Assembly (NCBI GenBank): GCA_902494295.1
Contig: CABUSL010000046.1
Coordinates: 1 to 12,830, forward strand
DNA length: 12,830 nt
Direction of reading: 5' to 3'
Origin: an uncultured Collinsella sp.
GTDB taxonomy: Bacteria; Actinomycetota; Coriobacteriia; Coriobacteriales; Coriobacteriaceae
Under the pieces are notes generated by a model. It was not told where the DNA came from. It did no database searches and saw only the letters and a list, made by a program, of their open reading frames with translations. The translations under genes and the position numbers were made by a program. The first letter of the stretch is position 1; each line of letters opens with the position of its first letter. Below, piece by piece: positions 1-6,936 of this stretch.

Positions 1-42
1 AAAGAGGACGGCATGACCAGAAGGTCTATGCCGTCCTCTTTT
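1..42. terminator. Rho-independent terminator hairpin at window edge
   Basis: Bases 1-14 pair perfectly with 28-41 (14 bp, G+C-rich centre, A/T ends). An inner GACC (15-18) pairs with GGTC (23-26) around an AGAA loop, with one bulged T at 27. Four T follow the C at 38 on the plus strand, and the A-rich left foot could act as a T-tract for minus-strand transcripts. It probably ends a gene lying to the left of the window, or serves both directions and also backs up termination of the pdxS-pdxT unit. No other gene is visible in positions 1-256. Confidence 0.75.
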
Positions 43-112
43 CATGCCAATTTGTTCGCTCTGGTGGGCGCTCGCTGTCGGTGCCAAAACATCGGCATTG
101 CCATGATCCAAG

Positions 113-143
113 GTAGTCATTGGGGACGTTCTTAAACGACTAC
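113..143. repeat. GGGGAC-loop hairpin, REP-like
   Basis: GTAGTC (113-118) pairs with GACTAC (138-143); after one mismatch TT (120-121) pairs with AA (135-136). The loop begins with GGGGAC (122-127). A second hairpin with GGGGAC at the same structural place occurs at 8080-8116. Short hairpins with a conserved G-rich core scattered in gaps are typical of REP elements mobilised by REP-associated tyrosine transposases. Assignment to that class is an inference; no transposase is in the window. Confidence 0.45.
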
Positions 144-224
144 ATAGCATGAGAGTGGATAATCTCCCGGTTTGAGTCTGCATTCAAGCTCAAAGTGGGA
201 GATTATCCACTCTCATTTGCTATG
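143..224. repeat. Long imperfect inverted repeat (foldback)
   Basis: The left arm 143-176 and right arm 189-224 are near-perfect reverse complements. CATAGCA pairs with TGCTATG, then two unpaired T (216-217), then 19 perfect base pairs (TGAGAGTGGATAATCTCCC at 150-168 with 197-215), a two-base interruption, then TTTGAG with CTCAAA. The loop is 177-188. It starts at the last base of the 113-143 hairpin, so the two look like one composite element. There is no T-tract on either side, so it is not a classical terminator, although it sits 32 bases beyond the pdxT stop. No coding capacity is evident. Confidence 0.8.
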
Positions 225-256
225 CGTCCGAAAATCCACGCTCGTTTGTTTTCTGC

Positions 257-844
257 CTACATTTGGAGGAAGAGCTCGTGGAGGCGGGTGTCTTCGTCGA
301 GTTCGGGGTGGAAGGTTACGCCGAGCTGGTTGCCCTGACGGGCGGCGACGATACGGCCGTCGACTTTTGCTAAGACCTTGGCGTCGCCGTGGACCTCGAC
401 GATGCGGGGCGCGCGGATGAACGTCAGCGGCACTTCACCGTCGATGCCGGCTACCTGCCCCTTGGTTCGAAAGCTGCCGAGCTGCCTGCCGTAGGCATTG
501 CGCTCGACAAGTACATCCATGGTTGCCAGGCGCGGCGTGCCCTTATCGTCGTGGGCGGCAAGGTCGTGAGCCAGTAGAATCAGGCCGGCGCAGGTGCCCA
601 GGACGGGCATGCCTTCAGCGATACGGGCACGAAGCTCCTCGAGCATGCCCAACTCATCAAGCAGCTTCCCTTGAACGGTAGACTCGCCGCCGGGAAGTAC
701 CAGACGGTCAAAGTCCTGCTTCAAATCAGCCGCCTGTCTCAGCTCAATACAACGTGCGCCCAGTTCGGATAGCCTTGCCTCGTGCTCGGCAAAAGCGCCT
801 TGGACCGCCAGCACGGCGACCGTTTGGTCTGTATAATCGCTCAT
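257..844 (-). CDS. pdxT: PLP synthase glutaminase subunit PdxT
   Basis: This is the class I glutamine amidotransferase subunit of the ribose-5-phosphate-dependent PLP synthase. It hydrolyses glutamine and channels ammonia to PdxS in the cytoplasmic 12+12 complex. The 195-residue length is normal for the family. Visible motifs are the N-terminal AVQGAF strand, PGGEST (51-56) forming the oxyanion region, GTCAGL with nucleophile Cys85, and FHPEL with His179 and Glu181 completing the triad. The ATG at 844 has AAAGGA five to six bases upstream after a 20-base gap from the pdxS stop, so the two genes form an operon with pdxS first. The stop is TAG, and the foldback at 143-224 follows. All catalytic residues are present, so it should be active. 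Confidence 0.97.
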   Translation of the reverse strand: MSDYTDQTVAVLAVQGAFAEHEARLSELGARCIELRQAADLKQDFDRLVLPGGESTVQGKLLDELGMLEELRARIAEGMPVLGTCAGLILLAHDLAAHDDKGTPRLATMDVLVERNAYGRQLGSFRTKGQVAGIDGEVPLTFIRAPRIVEVHGDAKVLAKVDGRIVAARQGNQLGVTFHPELDEDTRLHELFLQM

Positions 845-864
845 GTGCGATCCTTTCTGCTGGA

Positions 865-1755
865 CTAGCGCCCGCGCTCCTCCATGATGATCTCGATTTC
901 GTCGGCGTTGATGCCCACCATGGCCTCGCCCAGGTCCTCCGAAAGCTCGGCGATGAGTTTGGCATCGGTGAAGTTTGCCACGGCCTTGACGATGGCGGCT
1001 GCGCGCTTGGCGGGGTCGCCGCTCTTAAAGATGCCCGAGCCGACAAAGACGCCTTCGGCGCCCAGCTGCATCATCAGCGCGGCGTCGGCGGGGGTCGCTA
1101 CGCCGCCGGCGGCAAAGTTCACGACGGGAAGCTTACCCGTGGCATGGACCTCGCGCACCAGCTCGACCGGAACCTGCAGTTGCTTGGCTGCCTCAAAGAG
1201 CTCGTCGTCGCGCAGGGCAACAACGTCACGGATCTGCTTTTGGATCTTGCGCATGTGACGCACGGCCTGAACGACGTCGCCTGTACCCGGCTCACCCTTG
1301 GTGCGAATCATCGTGGCGCCCTCGGCAACACGGCGCAGCGCCTCGCCCAGATCGCGGGCGCCGCAGACAAACGGCACGTCAAACTGGGTCTTGTCGATGT
1401 GATAGACGTCATCGGCAGGGGAGAGAACCTCGGACTCGTCGATGTAATCGATCTCGATGGCCTGCAGGACCTGCGCCTCGACGATGTGACCGATGCGGCA
1501 CTTGGCCATGACGGGGATGGAGACGGCCTCTTGGATGCCCTTGATCATCTTGGGGTCGCTCATGCGCGAGACGCCGCCTGCGGCGCGGATGTCGGCCGGA
1601 ATGCGCTCGAGTGCCATGACGGCGCAGGCGCCCGCCTCCTCGGCGATGCGTGCCTGCTCGGGCGTGGTGACGTCCATGATGACGCCGCCCTTGAGCATCT
1701 GCGCGAGTTCGCGATTGAGTTTGACGCGATCGGCCTTGCTGGTCTGTTCTGCCAT
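865..1755 (-). CDS. pdxS: PLP synthase catalytic subunit PdxS
   Basis: PdxS condenses ribose 5-phosphate, glyceraldehyde 3-phosphate and ammonia into pyridoxal 5'-phosphate within a (beta/alpha)8 barrel. The chosen start at 1755 gives 296 residues, the usual family size, beginning MAEQTSKADR and preceded by GGGAG five bases upstream. The frame remains open to an ATG at 1797, which would add 14 atypical residues without a good ribosome-binding site. Key residues are Asp28 (MDV), Lys85 in VMAKCRIGH, which carries the sugar as a Schiff base, and Lys153 in RTKGEPGTGD, the second catalytic lysine. The family signature ALERIPADIR...GVSRMSDP is intact. It is first in a two-gene operon with pdxT and is divergent from pdxR, the likely activator. 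Confidence 0.98.
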   Translation of the reverse strand: MAEQTSKADRVKLNRELAQMLKGGVIMDVTTPEQARIAEEAGACAVMALERIPADIRAAGGVSRMSDPKMIKGIQEAVSIPVMAKCRIGHIVEAQVLQAIEIDYIDESEVLSPADDVYHIDKTQFDVPFVCGARDLGEALRRVAEGATMIRTKGEPGTGDVVQAVRHMRKIQKQIRDVVALRDDELFEAAKQLQVPVELVREVHATGKLPVVNFAAGGVATPADAALMMQLGAEGVFVGSGIFKSGDPAKRAAAIVKAVANFTDAKLIAELSEDLGEAMVGINADEIEIIMEERGR

Positions 1756-1900
1756 GGTTGCTCCCTTGGTTGGCATGTGCATTGCTTGACGGAACATCCT
1801 ATCGGGGAGCTGGGTATGGCAAAATACTCAGTTTTCGAGATAATAATAAGGTCAACTTAATACCAGATTGAACAGCTCGATAAGGTCAGGTGGTAAACTC
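1756..1900. promoter_or_regulatory. pdxS/pdxR divergent regulatory region
   Basis: This 145-base gap contains two exact copies of ATAAGGTCA, at 1846-1854 and 1880-1888, 34 bases apart start to start. For pdxS (minus strand) a -10-like TATTTT lies at 1821-1826 with a weak -35-like TTATTA at 1844-1849 (17-base spacer), so the first repeat overlaps the -35 and the second lies upstream: an activator-like arrangement. For pdxR (plus strand) ATGGCA (1816-1821) and GATAAT (1839-1844) are 17 bases apart, placing its start inside the first repeat; the second repeat abuts its ribosome-binding site. MocR regulators such as GabR and PdxR are known to bind paired direct repeats, to activate the target gene and to repress themselves. 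The promoter calls are pattern matches only. Confidence 0.55.
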
Positions 1901-3316
1901 ATGCTTGACTACAATTTGGAAAAACGCGGCGAAGCATCGCTTTATGAGTATGTTTACCAGCAAATTCGAGATGATATTGTTGCTGGACGTATTGCGGCGG
2001 GGGAGCATTTGCCGTCTAAGCGCACCTTTGCCAGTCATCTGGGAATCAGCGTCATTACTATCGAGAATGCATATAGCCAGTTACTTGCCGAGGGTTATAT
2101 TTGCTCAAAGCCGCGGCGTGGCTACTACGCTTGCAGACTTCCGGATGCACCGGTTTTGGCTTCGGCTGCGGAGGGCATCGACCGAGATGCCGCCTCTGCG
2201 GGTCCCAGCGCGCATGATGTCAACGGACAGGTCGAGCGATTCGATGCACTTTCTCCTTCCGCTTTGGAGGCGGCGCGGCTTTGGCAAAGCGCACTACGGG
2301 CGACGCTGGCATCCGAAGATGAGCGCGAAATCTTTTCGCCCGCACCGGCGCAGGGCACCGCTCGGCTGCGACGCGCAATTGCTCACCATCTGCGTGGGAC
2401 GAGGGGCATGAATGTCGATCCCAACAACATTGTTATCGGTGCAGGCGCCCAGCTGCTCGATACCATGTTGGTTCAGTTGCTTGGCGCTGACAAGGTGTAT
2501 GCCGTTGAGGACCCGGGCTATTTGCGCCTGACGCGCATCTATCAGGCTATGGGCTGCAAAGTTCGACATATCCCGTTGGATGATGAGGGCGTGGACTTGA
2601 GCACTCTGCAGAAAAGCGGGACCGATGTCCTTCACCTGATGCCGTCCCATCAGTATCCGACTGGCCTTGTGACGAGCATTGCGCGGCGCTATGCGCTTCT
2701 GAGCTGGGCCGCCGAGCGACCAGGTCGGTATCTCATCGAAGATGACTTTGATTGTGAGTTTCGCCTTGCCGGCAAGCCGATTCCCGCGCTCGCGTCGATC
2801 GATGCCGCCCAGTCGGTTATCTACACCAATACGTTTTCGAAGAGCCTGTCATCGGCGTTGCGCCTAGCGTACATGGTGCTGCCCGACGAGCTGATGGAGC
2901 GGTTTAGGCGCGACCTTGGTTTTTACGCCTCGTCGGTAAGTTCTGTCGATCAGGTCGCCTTGGCGCGTTTGCTGGAATCGGGTGATTACGAGCGACATGT
3001 GAACCGCGTGCGCGTTCGTGCTCGCGAGGCGCGTGATGGCCTAGCGGCGCTTGTACGGAAAGCGTTTCCGGCAGGGAAGGTCTCGATTGAGCATGCAGAC
3101 GCGGGCCTTTACTGTGCCGTTGCCCTGGCCGAGGACAAGGCGGGGGAGAGTTTCGCGAAGGCTCTCGCTGACGCTCGTATTTCCTATGTCAATATCGCCG
3201 ATTGCCTGTGGACGGGTGATCGGGCATCGACTAAGAACGCTCCATCTCGCGTCCTCATTCAATACGACGACCTGAGCCCTCAGGCGCTCATCGTTCTTCA
3301 AGAACGGCTGCAATAA
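1901..3316 (+). CDS. pdxR: MocR-family PLP-responsive regulator PdxR
   Basis: The protein (471 residues) joins a GntR-type winged helix (about residues 11-78, with LPSKRTFASHLGIS and the recognition helix ITIENAYSQLLAEGY) to a fold-type I aminotransferase-like domain (about 115-470). The latter keeps LMPSHQYPTG, the cofactor-pairing aspartate in IEDDFD (Asp281 by spacing to the lysine), and TFSKSLS with Lys314, the expected internal-aldimine lysine. PdxR proteins sense PLP: without PLP they activate pdxST, with PLP they do not. Its position head-to-head with pdxS supports PdxR over GabR or another MocR. The ATG at 1901 is preferred because AGGTGG lies seven bases upstream; an in-frame TTG at 1868 would add 11 residues running through the putative operator. 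It ends in TAA, convergent with rubrerythrin. Confidence 0.9.
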   Translation: MLDYNLEKRGEASLYEYVYQQIRDDIVAGRIAAGEHLPSKRTFASHLGISVITIENAYSQLLAEGYICSKPRRGYYACRLPDAPVLASAAEGIDRDAASAGPSAHDVNGQVERFDALSPSALEAARLWQSALRATLASEDEREIFSPAPAQGTARLRRAIAHHLRGTRGMNVDPNNIVIGAGAQLLDTMLVQLLGADKVYAVEDPGYLRLTRIYQAMGCKVRHIPLDDEGVDLSTLQKSGTDVLHLMPSHQYPTGLVTSIARRYALLSWAAERPGRYLIEDDFDCEFRLAGKPIPALASIDAAQSVIYTNTFSKSLSSALRLAYMVLPDELMERFRRDLGFYASSVSSVDQVALARLLESGDYERHVNRVRVRAREARDGLAALVRKAFPAGKVSIEHADAGLYCAVALAEDKAGESFAKALADARISYVNIADCLWTGDRASTKNAPSRVLIQYDDLSPQALIVLQERLQ

Positions 3317-3323
3317 GCCCACG

Positions 3324-3353
3324 AAAAAGGCCCGAACCATGCGGTCCGGGCCT
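3324..3353 (-). terminator. Rho-independent terminator of rubrerythrin
   Basis: On the minus strand an 11-bp stem (AGGCCCGGACC with GGTTCGGGCCT, one G-T wobble, loop GCAT) runs straight into five T (3324-3328 as A on the plus strand). It lies 34 bases beyond the rubrerythrin stop. On the plus strand the wobble becomes an A-C mismatch and no T-tract follows, so it should act mainly for the minus strand, though it may slow transcripts leaving pdxR, whose stop is only 7 bases to the left. Confidence 0.88.
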
Positions 3354-3387
3354 CATCGAGCTAGAGGTTATGTCTCAAGCGATTGGC

Positions 3388-3948
3388 TTAGCCAAAGTAG
3401 CGCTTGAGCAGGCCGGCGAAAGCCTTGCCGTGGCGGGCCTCATCGCGAGCCATCTCGTGCACGGTGTCGTGGATGGCATCGAGGCCAGCGGCCTTGGCGC
3501 GCTTAGCAAGATCGGTCTTGCCGGCGGTGGCGCCGTTCTCGGCCTCAACGCGCATCTCGAGGTTCTTCTTGGTGGAGTCGGTCACGACCTCGCCCAGGAG
3601 CTCGGCGAACTTGGCGGCATGCTCGGCCTCCTCGTGGGCAGCCTTCTCCCAGTACAGGCCGATCTCGGGATAGCCCTCGCGATGGGCGACGCGAGCCATG
3701 GCCAGGTACATACCGACCTCGGAGCACTCGCCCTCAAAGTTGGCGCGCAGGTCGGCAACGATGTCCTCGGAGACGCCCTCCATCTTGGCGACGCCCACGA
3801 CGTGCTCGGCAGCCCACTCGAGCTGACCCTCCTCCTGCTTCAGGAAGCGAGAACCGGGAACGCCGCACTGGGGGCACTTGAAGTCCTCGGGCAGCTGGTC
3901 GCCGTCGAACTCTTCCACATAACCGCAAACGGGGCAAACAAACTTCAT
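3388..3948 (-). CDS. Reverse rubrerythrin (rubredoxin domain first)
   Basis: This is a non-haem di-iron protein that reduces hydrogen peroxide, and probably oxygen, in anaerobes. It acts in the cytoplasm with electrons from rubredoxin or flavoprotein partners that are not in this window. In its 186 residues a rubredoxin-like Fe(Cys)4 site comes first (Cys5-x2-Cys8 and Cys25-x2-Cys28), followed by a four-helix ferritin-like domain (about 60-180). Carboxylate/histidine ligands are visible in EGECSE (72-77), HEEAEH (105-110), EAENGA (135-140) and DEARHG (169-174). The rubredoxin-first order is that of reverse rubrerythrins; in classical ones it is C-terminal. The start at 3948 is chosen because it begins directly with MKFVCPVCG and has AAAGGA about seven bases upstream; an upstream ATG in frame (4053) adds a non-homologous, charged tail. 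It is transcribed alone, with its own promoter and terminator. Confidence 0.93.
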   Translation of the reverse strand: MKFVCPVCGYVEEFDGDQLPEDFKCPQCGVPGSRFLKQEEGQLEWAAEHVVGVAKMEGVSEDIVADLRANFEGECSEVGMYLAMARVAHREGYPEIGLYWEKAAHEEAEHAAKFAELLGEVVTDSTKKNLEMRVEAENGATAGKTDLAKRAKAAGLDAIHDTVHEMARDEARHGKAFAGLLKRYFG

Positions 3949-3952
3949 GATT

Positions 3953-3967
3953 CGATCCTTTCGATCG
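3953..3967 (-). promoter_or_regulatory. Small hairpin over rubrerythrin ribosome-binding site
   Basis: CGATC and GATCG form a 5-bp stem around GAAAG on the minus strand; the Shine-Dalgarno AAAGGA lies partly in the loop and partly in the stem. It could modulate translation modestly. The stem is short and may be fortuitous. Confidence 0.3.
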
Positions 3968-3984
3968 ATGGCGATGGGGCGCTT

Positions 3985-4013
3985 GTCCGGTCCCGTAAGG
4001 GCCCTCTCCGGAC
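3985..4013 (-). promoter_or_regulatory. Leader hairpin in rubrerythrin 5' untranslated region
   Basis: GTCCGG (3985-3990) and CCGGAC (4008-4013) can pair, enclosing further G+C-rich complementarity, inside a predicted leader of roughly 78 bases between promoter and start codon. The function is unknown; transcript stability or translation control are possibilities. No known riboswitch was recognised. Confidence 0.35.
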
Positions 4014-4032
4014 GTGCGTCTTGACGGGTTCT

Positions 4033-4060
4033 ATTATCCATAAATGCAACCAAATGTGAA
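4033..4060 (-). promoter_or_regulatory. Sigma-70-like promoter for rubrerythrin
   Basis: On the minus strand TTCACA (4055-4060, five of six matches to TTGACA) is followed after 16 bases by GATAAT (4033-4038, five of six matches to TATAAT). Surrounding sequence is A+T-rich in an otherwise G+C-rich region. It would start transcription near 4026. Confidence 0.6.
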
Positions 4061-4106
4061 GCCTATTAGGAATGATTTTTAATAAAACAATTTTGAGATA
4101 TGAAGA

Positions 4107-4186
4107 TGTTGATTGATTAACGATTGACATGTCGTCTGTGACCTCCGATGAGTAAAATCGGTCGAGCAAATGTTGACCAATCAACA
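4107..4186 (+). promoter_or_regulatory. Putative operator region before alcohol dehydrogenase
   Basis: A perfect palindrome TGTTGA-CCAA-TCAACA occupies 4171-4186, starting 34 bases before the ATG. The half-site TGTTGA recurs at 4107-4112. A TTGACA (4124-4129) resembles a -35 box, but no good -10 lies 16-18 bases further on; TAAAAT (4153-4158) is 23 bases away. A small stem CCGAT/ATCGG lies at 4145-4161. The symmetry suggests a dimeric repressor site controlling the dehydrogenase pair; no cognate regulator is adjacent. Confidence 0.4.
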
Positions 4187-4204
4187 AATGAGGGAGCCTC
4201 CTTT

Positions 4205-5425
4205 ATGCATCTAGCCCGCCGCGCCTGGTGCCGAACGTATCAAACGGTTTTTCGCATCGCATTGCCGGTGCTGCCCTATACCGAACCGCGCATTTTGGAG
4301 CATGCCGAGGATGTGCCCGCGGTGCTTCAAAAGCGCTCGATCCAGAAGGTCCTTATCGTGACGGACCCTGGTATTGCACGTTTGGGGCTCACGGCATCAC
4401 TCGAGCGTGCGCTTACGGCTCAGGGGGTTGGCGTTGCGGTCTATGCCGAAACGCGTGCGAACCCCACGGTCTCGAATGTGGAGGAGGCGGCGTCCCTGTA
4501 TCGAGAGAGCGCCTGCCAGGCTGTTATCGGCTTTGGCGGTGGCTCGGCCATGGACTGCGCCAAGGGCGTAGGGGCGCGCATTGCGCAGCCAAACAAGCCC
4601 ATCAACAAGATGCGCGGCCTGCTGCGGATTCATCGTCGCCTGCCGCTGCTCATCGCCGTTCCCACTACGGCAGGTACGGGAAGCGAAGTCACGCTCGCGG
4701 CGGTTATCACCGATGACGAGACGCACTACAAGTACCCCATTAACGACTTTGTGCTTATCCCGCGCTTTGCGGTGCACGACCCCGAGTTTACGCGCGGTCT
4801 GCCCGCCTCCATTACGGGGCAGACGGGTATGGACGCCCTGACGCATGCCGTCGAGGCCTTTATCGGGCGAAGCACCACGCCCTATACACGCAAGATGGCA
4901 CGACAGGCGGTGCAGCTCATCCACGACAATTTGCTCGAGGCCTATGAGCATGGCGACAACATGCGTGCGCGTCGCAATATGCTTTCGGCGGCGTATAAGG
5001 CTGGTGTTGCCTTTACGCGCTCCTATGTTGGATATGTGCATGCCATCGCGCACAGTCTGGGCGGCCGATACGGAATTCCGCACGGTTTGGCCAACGCGAT
5101 CATCCTGCCGCATATGCTTCGCGCTTATGGCGAAGCTGCTACTCCTAAGCTCGCCGATCTCGCCCACATGGCCGGCATCGCGCCGGTTAACGCGCAGGAC
5201 AGCCTGGCGGCCGAGGCCTTTATCGATTGGATCGATTGTATGAACGAGGCCCTGGGAATCCCCAGATATGTCTCGGGCATTCGCCGCTCCGACATTCCGC
5301 AGCTGGCGGCACATGCCGATGCCGAGGCCAATCCGCTGTACCCCGTTCCGCTTTTGATGGACCGCCTGGAGCTCGAGCATATGTACGAGGTCGTCGCGGG
5401 TGGTATGTTTGAGGACGAGAACTAG
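4205..5425 (+). CDS. Iron-type (group III) alcohol dehydrogenase
   Basis: The protein is an NAD(P)-dependent, Fe(II)-type dehydrogenase reducing an aldehyde/ketone or oxidising an alcohol in the cytoplasm. Its 406 residues have the family two-domain plan: an N-terminal nucleotide-binding half with GGGSAMDCAK (111-120) and TTAGTGSEVT (154-163), and a helical C-terminal half with metal ligands. Asp210 and His214 (in MDALTHAVEAF), His283 (in HAIAHSLGG) and His293 (in IPHGLAN) match the FucO-type set of one Asp and three His. The start at 4205 has GGGAG eight bases upstream; an in-frame ATG at 4148 would add 19 residues running through the palindromic operator. The downstream aldehyde dehydrogenase begins 8 bases after the stop, so the products probably act sequentially. 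The substrate cannot be deduced. Confidence 0.93.
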   Translation: MHLARRAWCRTYQTVFRIALPVLPYTEPRILEHAEDVPAVLQKRSIQKVLIVTDPGIARLGLTASLERALTAQGVGVAVYAETRANPTVSNVEEAASLYRESACQAVIGFGGGSAMDCAKGVGARIAQPNKPINKMRGLLRIHRRLPLLIAVPTTAGTGSEVTLAAVITDDETHYKYPINDFVLIPRFAVHDPEFTRGLPASITGQTGMDALTHAVEAFIGRSTTPYTRKMARQAVQLIHDNLLEAYEHGDNMRARRNMLSAAYKAGVAFTRSYVGYVHAIAHSLGGRYGIPHGLANAIILPHMLRAYGEAATPKLADLAHMAGIAPVNAQDSLAAEAFIDWIDCMNEALGIPRYVSGIRRSDIPQLAAHADAEANPLYPVPLLMDRLELEHMYEVVAGGMFEDEN

Positions 5426-5433
5426 GAGGGTCC

Positions 5434-6813
5434 ATGAACACCGAGGAAATTGCGCGCATCGTCGGCGATCAGCGCGCCTACTTTAAGACGCACGCTACGT
5501 TTGATGTCGATACTCGACGTCGCGCGCTCGTGAGTTTACGCGATACGGTACGGGCGCACGAGGCCGATATTGCCCATGCGCTCAAGACCGATTTGGGAAA
5601 GTCGCATGACGAGGCATATATGTGCGAGATCGGCACGTCGCTTTCCGAGATTCGTCATCAGATCGCTCATGTGGCTCGATGGAGTCGTCCGCGCCTGCGT
5701 CCGTGTGATCTCGCTAACGCCGTGAGCGTGTGCAAAACGCAAGCCGTGCCCTATGGCGTCACGCTGATCATGGCTCCTTGGAACTACCCGTTTTTGCTGA
5801 CGCTCGAGCCACTCGCCGGCGCCCTTGCCGCGGGCAATACCGTGGTCATCAAGCCGAGCGCCTATGCTCCGGCATCGAGCGCGGTGCTCAAGCAAATCTG
5901 TGAAGAGGCATTTGATCCGTGCCTGGTGACGGTTGTCGAGGGCGGGCGCGCCGAAAACGAAGCGCTGCTCGACGAGTGCTGGGACAAGATCTTCTTTACC
6001 GGTAGCGTTCCGGTCGGCAAGCTCGTCATGGAGCGCGCGAGCAAAAACCTCACGCCCGTGACGCTTGAGCTGGGCGGAAAGAGTCCCTGCATCGTGGATG
6101 CGACGGCAAACTTGAAGGTCGCGGCACGACGTATCGCCTTTGGTAAATGGCTCAACGTGGGGCAGACCTGCGTGGCGCCCGACTACCTGCTGGTCGATAC
6201 GCGCGTGCACGATGAGCTGTTGGGCCTCATCAAGGAGGAGGTCCGTCGCATGTTTGGCGAGCACCCGCTCGACAACGAGGACTACGGTCATATTGTCAAC
6301 GCCAAGCATTTCGCGCGCGTACGCGGGCTGATCGACCCCGATAAGGTTGTGCTGGGAGGAACGGCGCGCGAGTCGTCGCTCAAGATTGAGCCGACGATCC
6401 TAGACGGCGTGGCGCCTGAGGACGCCGTGATGCAGGAGGAGATTTTCGGCCCCATCTTGCCGGTGCTGACGTTTGAGAGCCTAGACGAGGCCGAGACGTT
6501 TATTACGGATCGTCCGACGCCGCTGGCCCTGTATATCTTTAGTCAGGATCGTGCGGTTCAGCAGCGCTTTGTGCGCTACGTGCCCTTTGGCGGCGGCTGC
6601 GTTAACGACACCATTATGCATTTGGCCACGAGCCATATGGGCTTTGGCGGCATGGGGGCGAGCGGTATGGGACAGTACCATGGACGTGAGAGCTTCGATA
6701 CGTTTAGCCACAAGAAGAGCATCGTGAACAAGGCAACGTGGTTGGACGTGCCATTCCGCTATGCCCCTTATGCAAGCTGGAAGCACAAGTTCGTGCGCAT
6801 GTTTGTGCATTAG
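5434..6813 (+). CDS. Class-3-like NAD(P)+ aldehyde dehydrogenase
   Basis: This enzyme oxidises an aldehyde to the carboxylic acid with NAD(P)+. Its 459 residues fit the short class-3 (ALDH3/coniferyl/fatty aldehyde) branch. Visible motifs are APWNYPF with Asn117, VIKPSAYAP with Lys140, FFTGSVPVG (187-195), LELGGKSP with general base Glu212, NVGQTCVAPD with nucleophile Cys246, and EEIFGP with Glu336. The C-terminal GFGGMGASGMGQYHG and the basic, aromatic tail (PFRYAPYASWKHKF) are typical of the same branch. The absence of the CoA-linked acylating arrangement makes an acylating role less likely. The AGGAGGG ribosome-binding site overlaps the preceding gene's TAG stop, pointing to translational coupling. 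No terminator is seen after the stop, so read-through into the HIRAN gene is possible. Confidence 0.93.
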   Translation: MNTEEIARIVGDQRAYFKTHATFDVDTRRRALVSLRDTVRAHEADIAHALKTDLGKSHDEAYMCEIGTSLSEIRHQIAHVARWSRPRLRPCDLANAVSVCKTQAVPYGVTLIMAPWNYPFLLTLEPLAGALAAGNTVVIKPSAYAPASSAVLKQICEEAFDPCLVTVVEGGRAENEALLDECWDKIFFTGSVPVGKLVMERASKNLTPVTLELGGKSPCIVDATANLKVAARRIAFGKWLNVGQTCVAPDYLLVDTRVHDELLGLIKEEVRRMFGEHPLDNEDYGHIVNAKHFARVRGLIDPDKVVLGGTARESSLKIEPTILDGVAPEDAVMQEEIFGPILPVLTFESLDEAETFITDRPTPLALYIFSQDRAVQQRFVRYVPFGGGCVNDTIMHLATSHMGFGGMGASGMGQYHGRESFDTFSHKKSIVNKATWLDVPFRYAPYASWKHKFVRMFVH

Positions 6814-6936
6814 AATCAGATGGTGTAGCGACAAACGGTCGAAAAGGCGCGGGTGGGGCGAATTTGTGTCCGCACGGGCCCGTAAGCTTCTCAGTACGGT
6901 TAAGCGCCGATTTATCCGGCTGTTAGAGGAGCTGCT

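Noticed and set aside
143..224. Possible CRISPR repeat or Rho-independent terminator
   Set aside because: There is only one inverted pair and no regularly spaced direct repeats, so it is not CRISPR; no T-tract on either flank, so it is not a classical terminator.
754..1860. Long plus-strand open frame (368 codons) opposite pdxS
   Set aside because: It is the antisense of a certain pdxS gene; the composition is a reflection of G+C-rich codon use and no family resemblance is seen.
1901..3316. Annotation as an aminotransferase or as GabR
   Set aside because: The N-terminal winged helix makes it a MocR regulator, and the head-to-head position with pdxS with no gab genes nearby favours PdxR.
3370..4059. 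Plus-strand open frame (229 codons) opposite reverse rubrerythrin
   Set aside because: It mirrors the rubrerythrin codons, is rich in Leu/Gly/Ala with no domain, and runs through the rubrerythrin leader and promoter.
4397..5380. Minus-strand open frame (327 codons) opposite the alcohol dehydrogenase
   Set aside because: Antisense shadow of a gene with complete metal-ligand motifs; no ribosome-binding site or recognisable product.
6814..6936. Possible terminator or riboswitch between aldehyde dehydrogenase and HIRAN
   Set aside because: Only a 10-base palindrome (6874-6883) and a 4-bp stem are present, with no T-tract and no recognisable riboswitch core.
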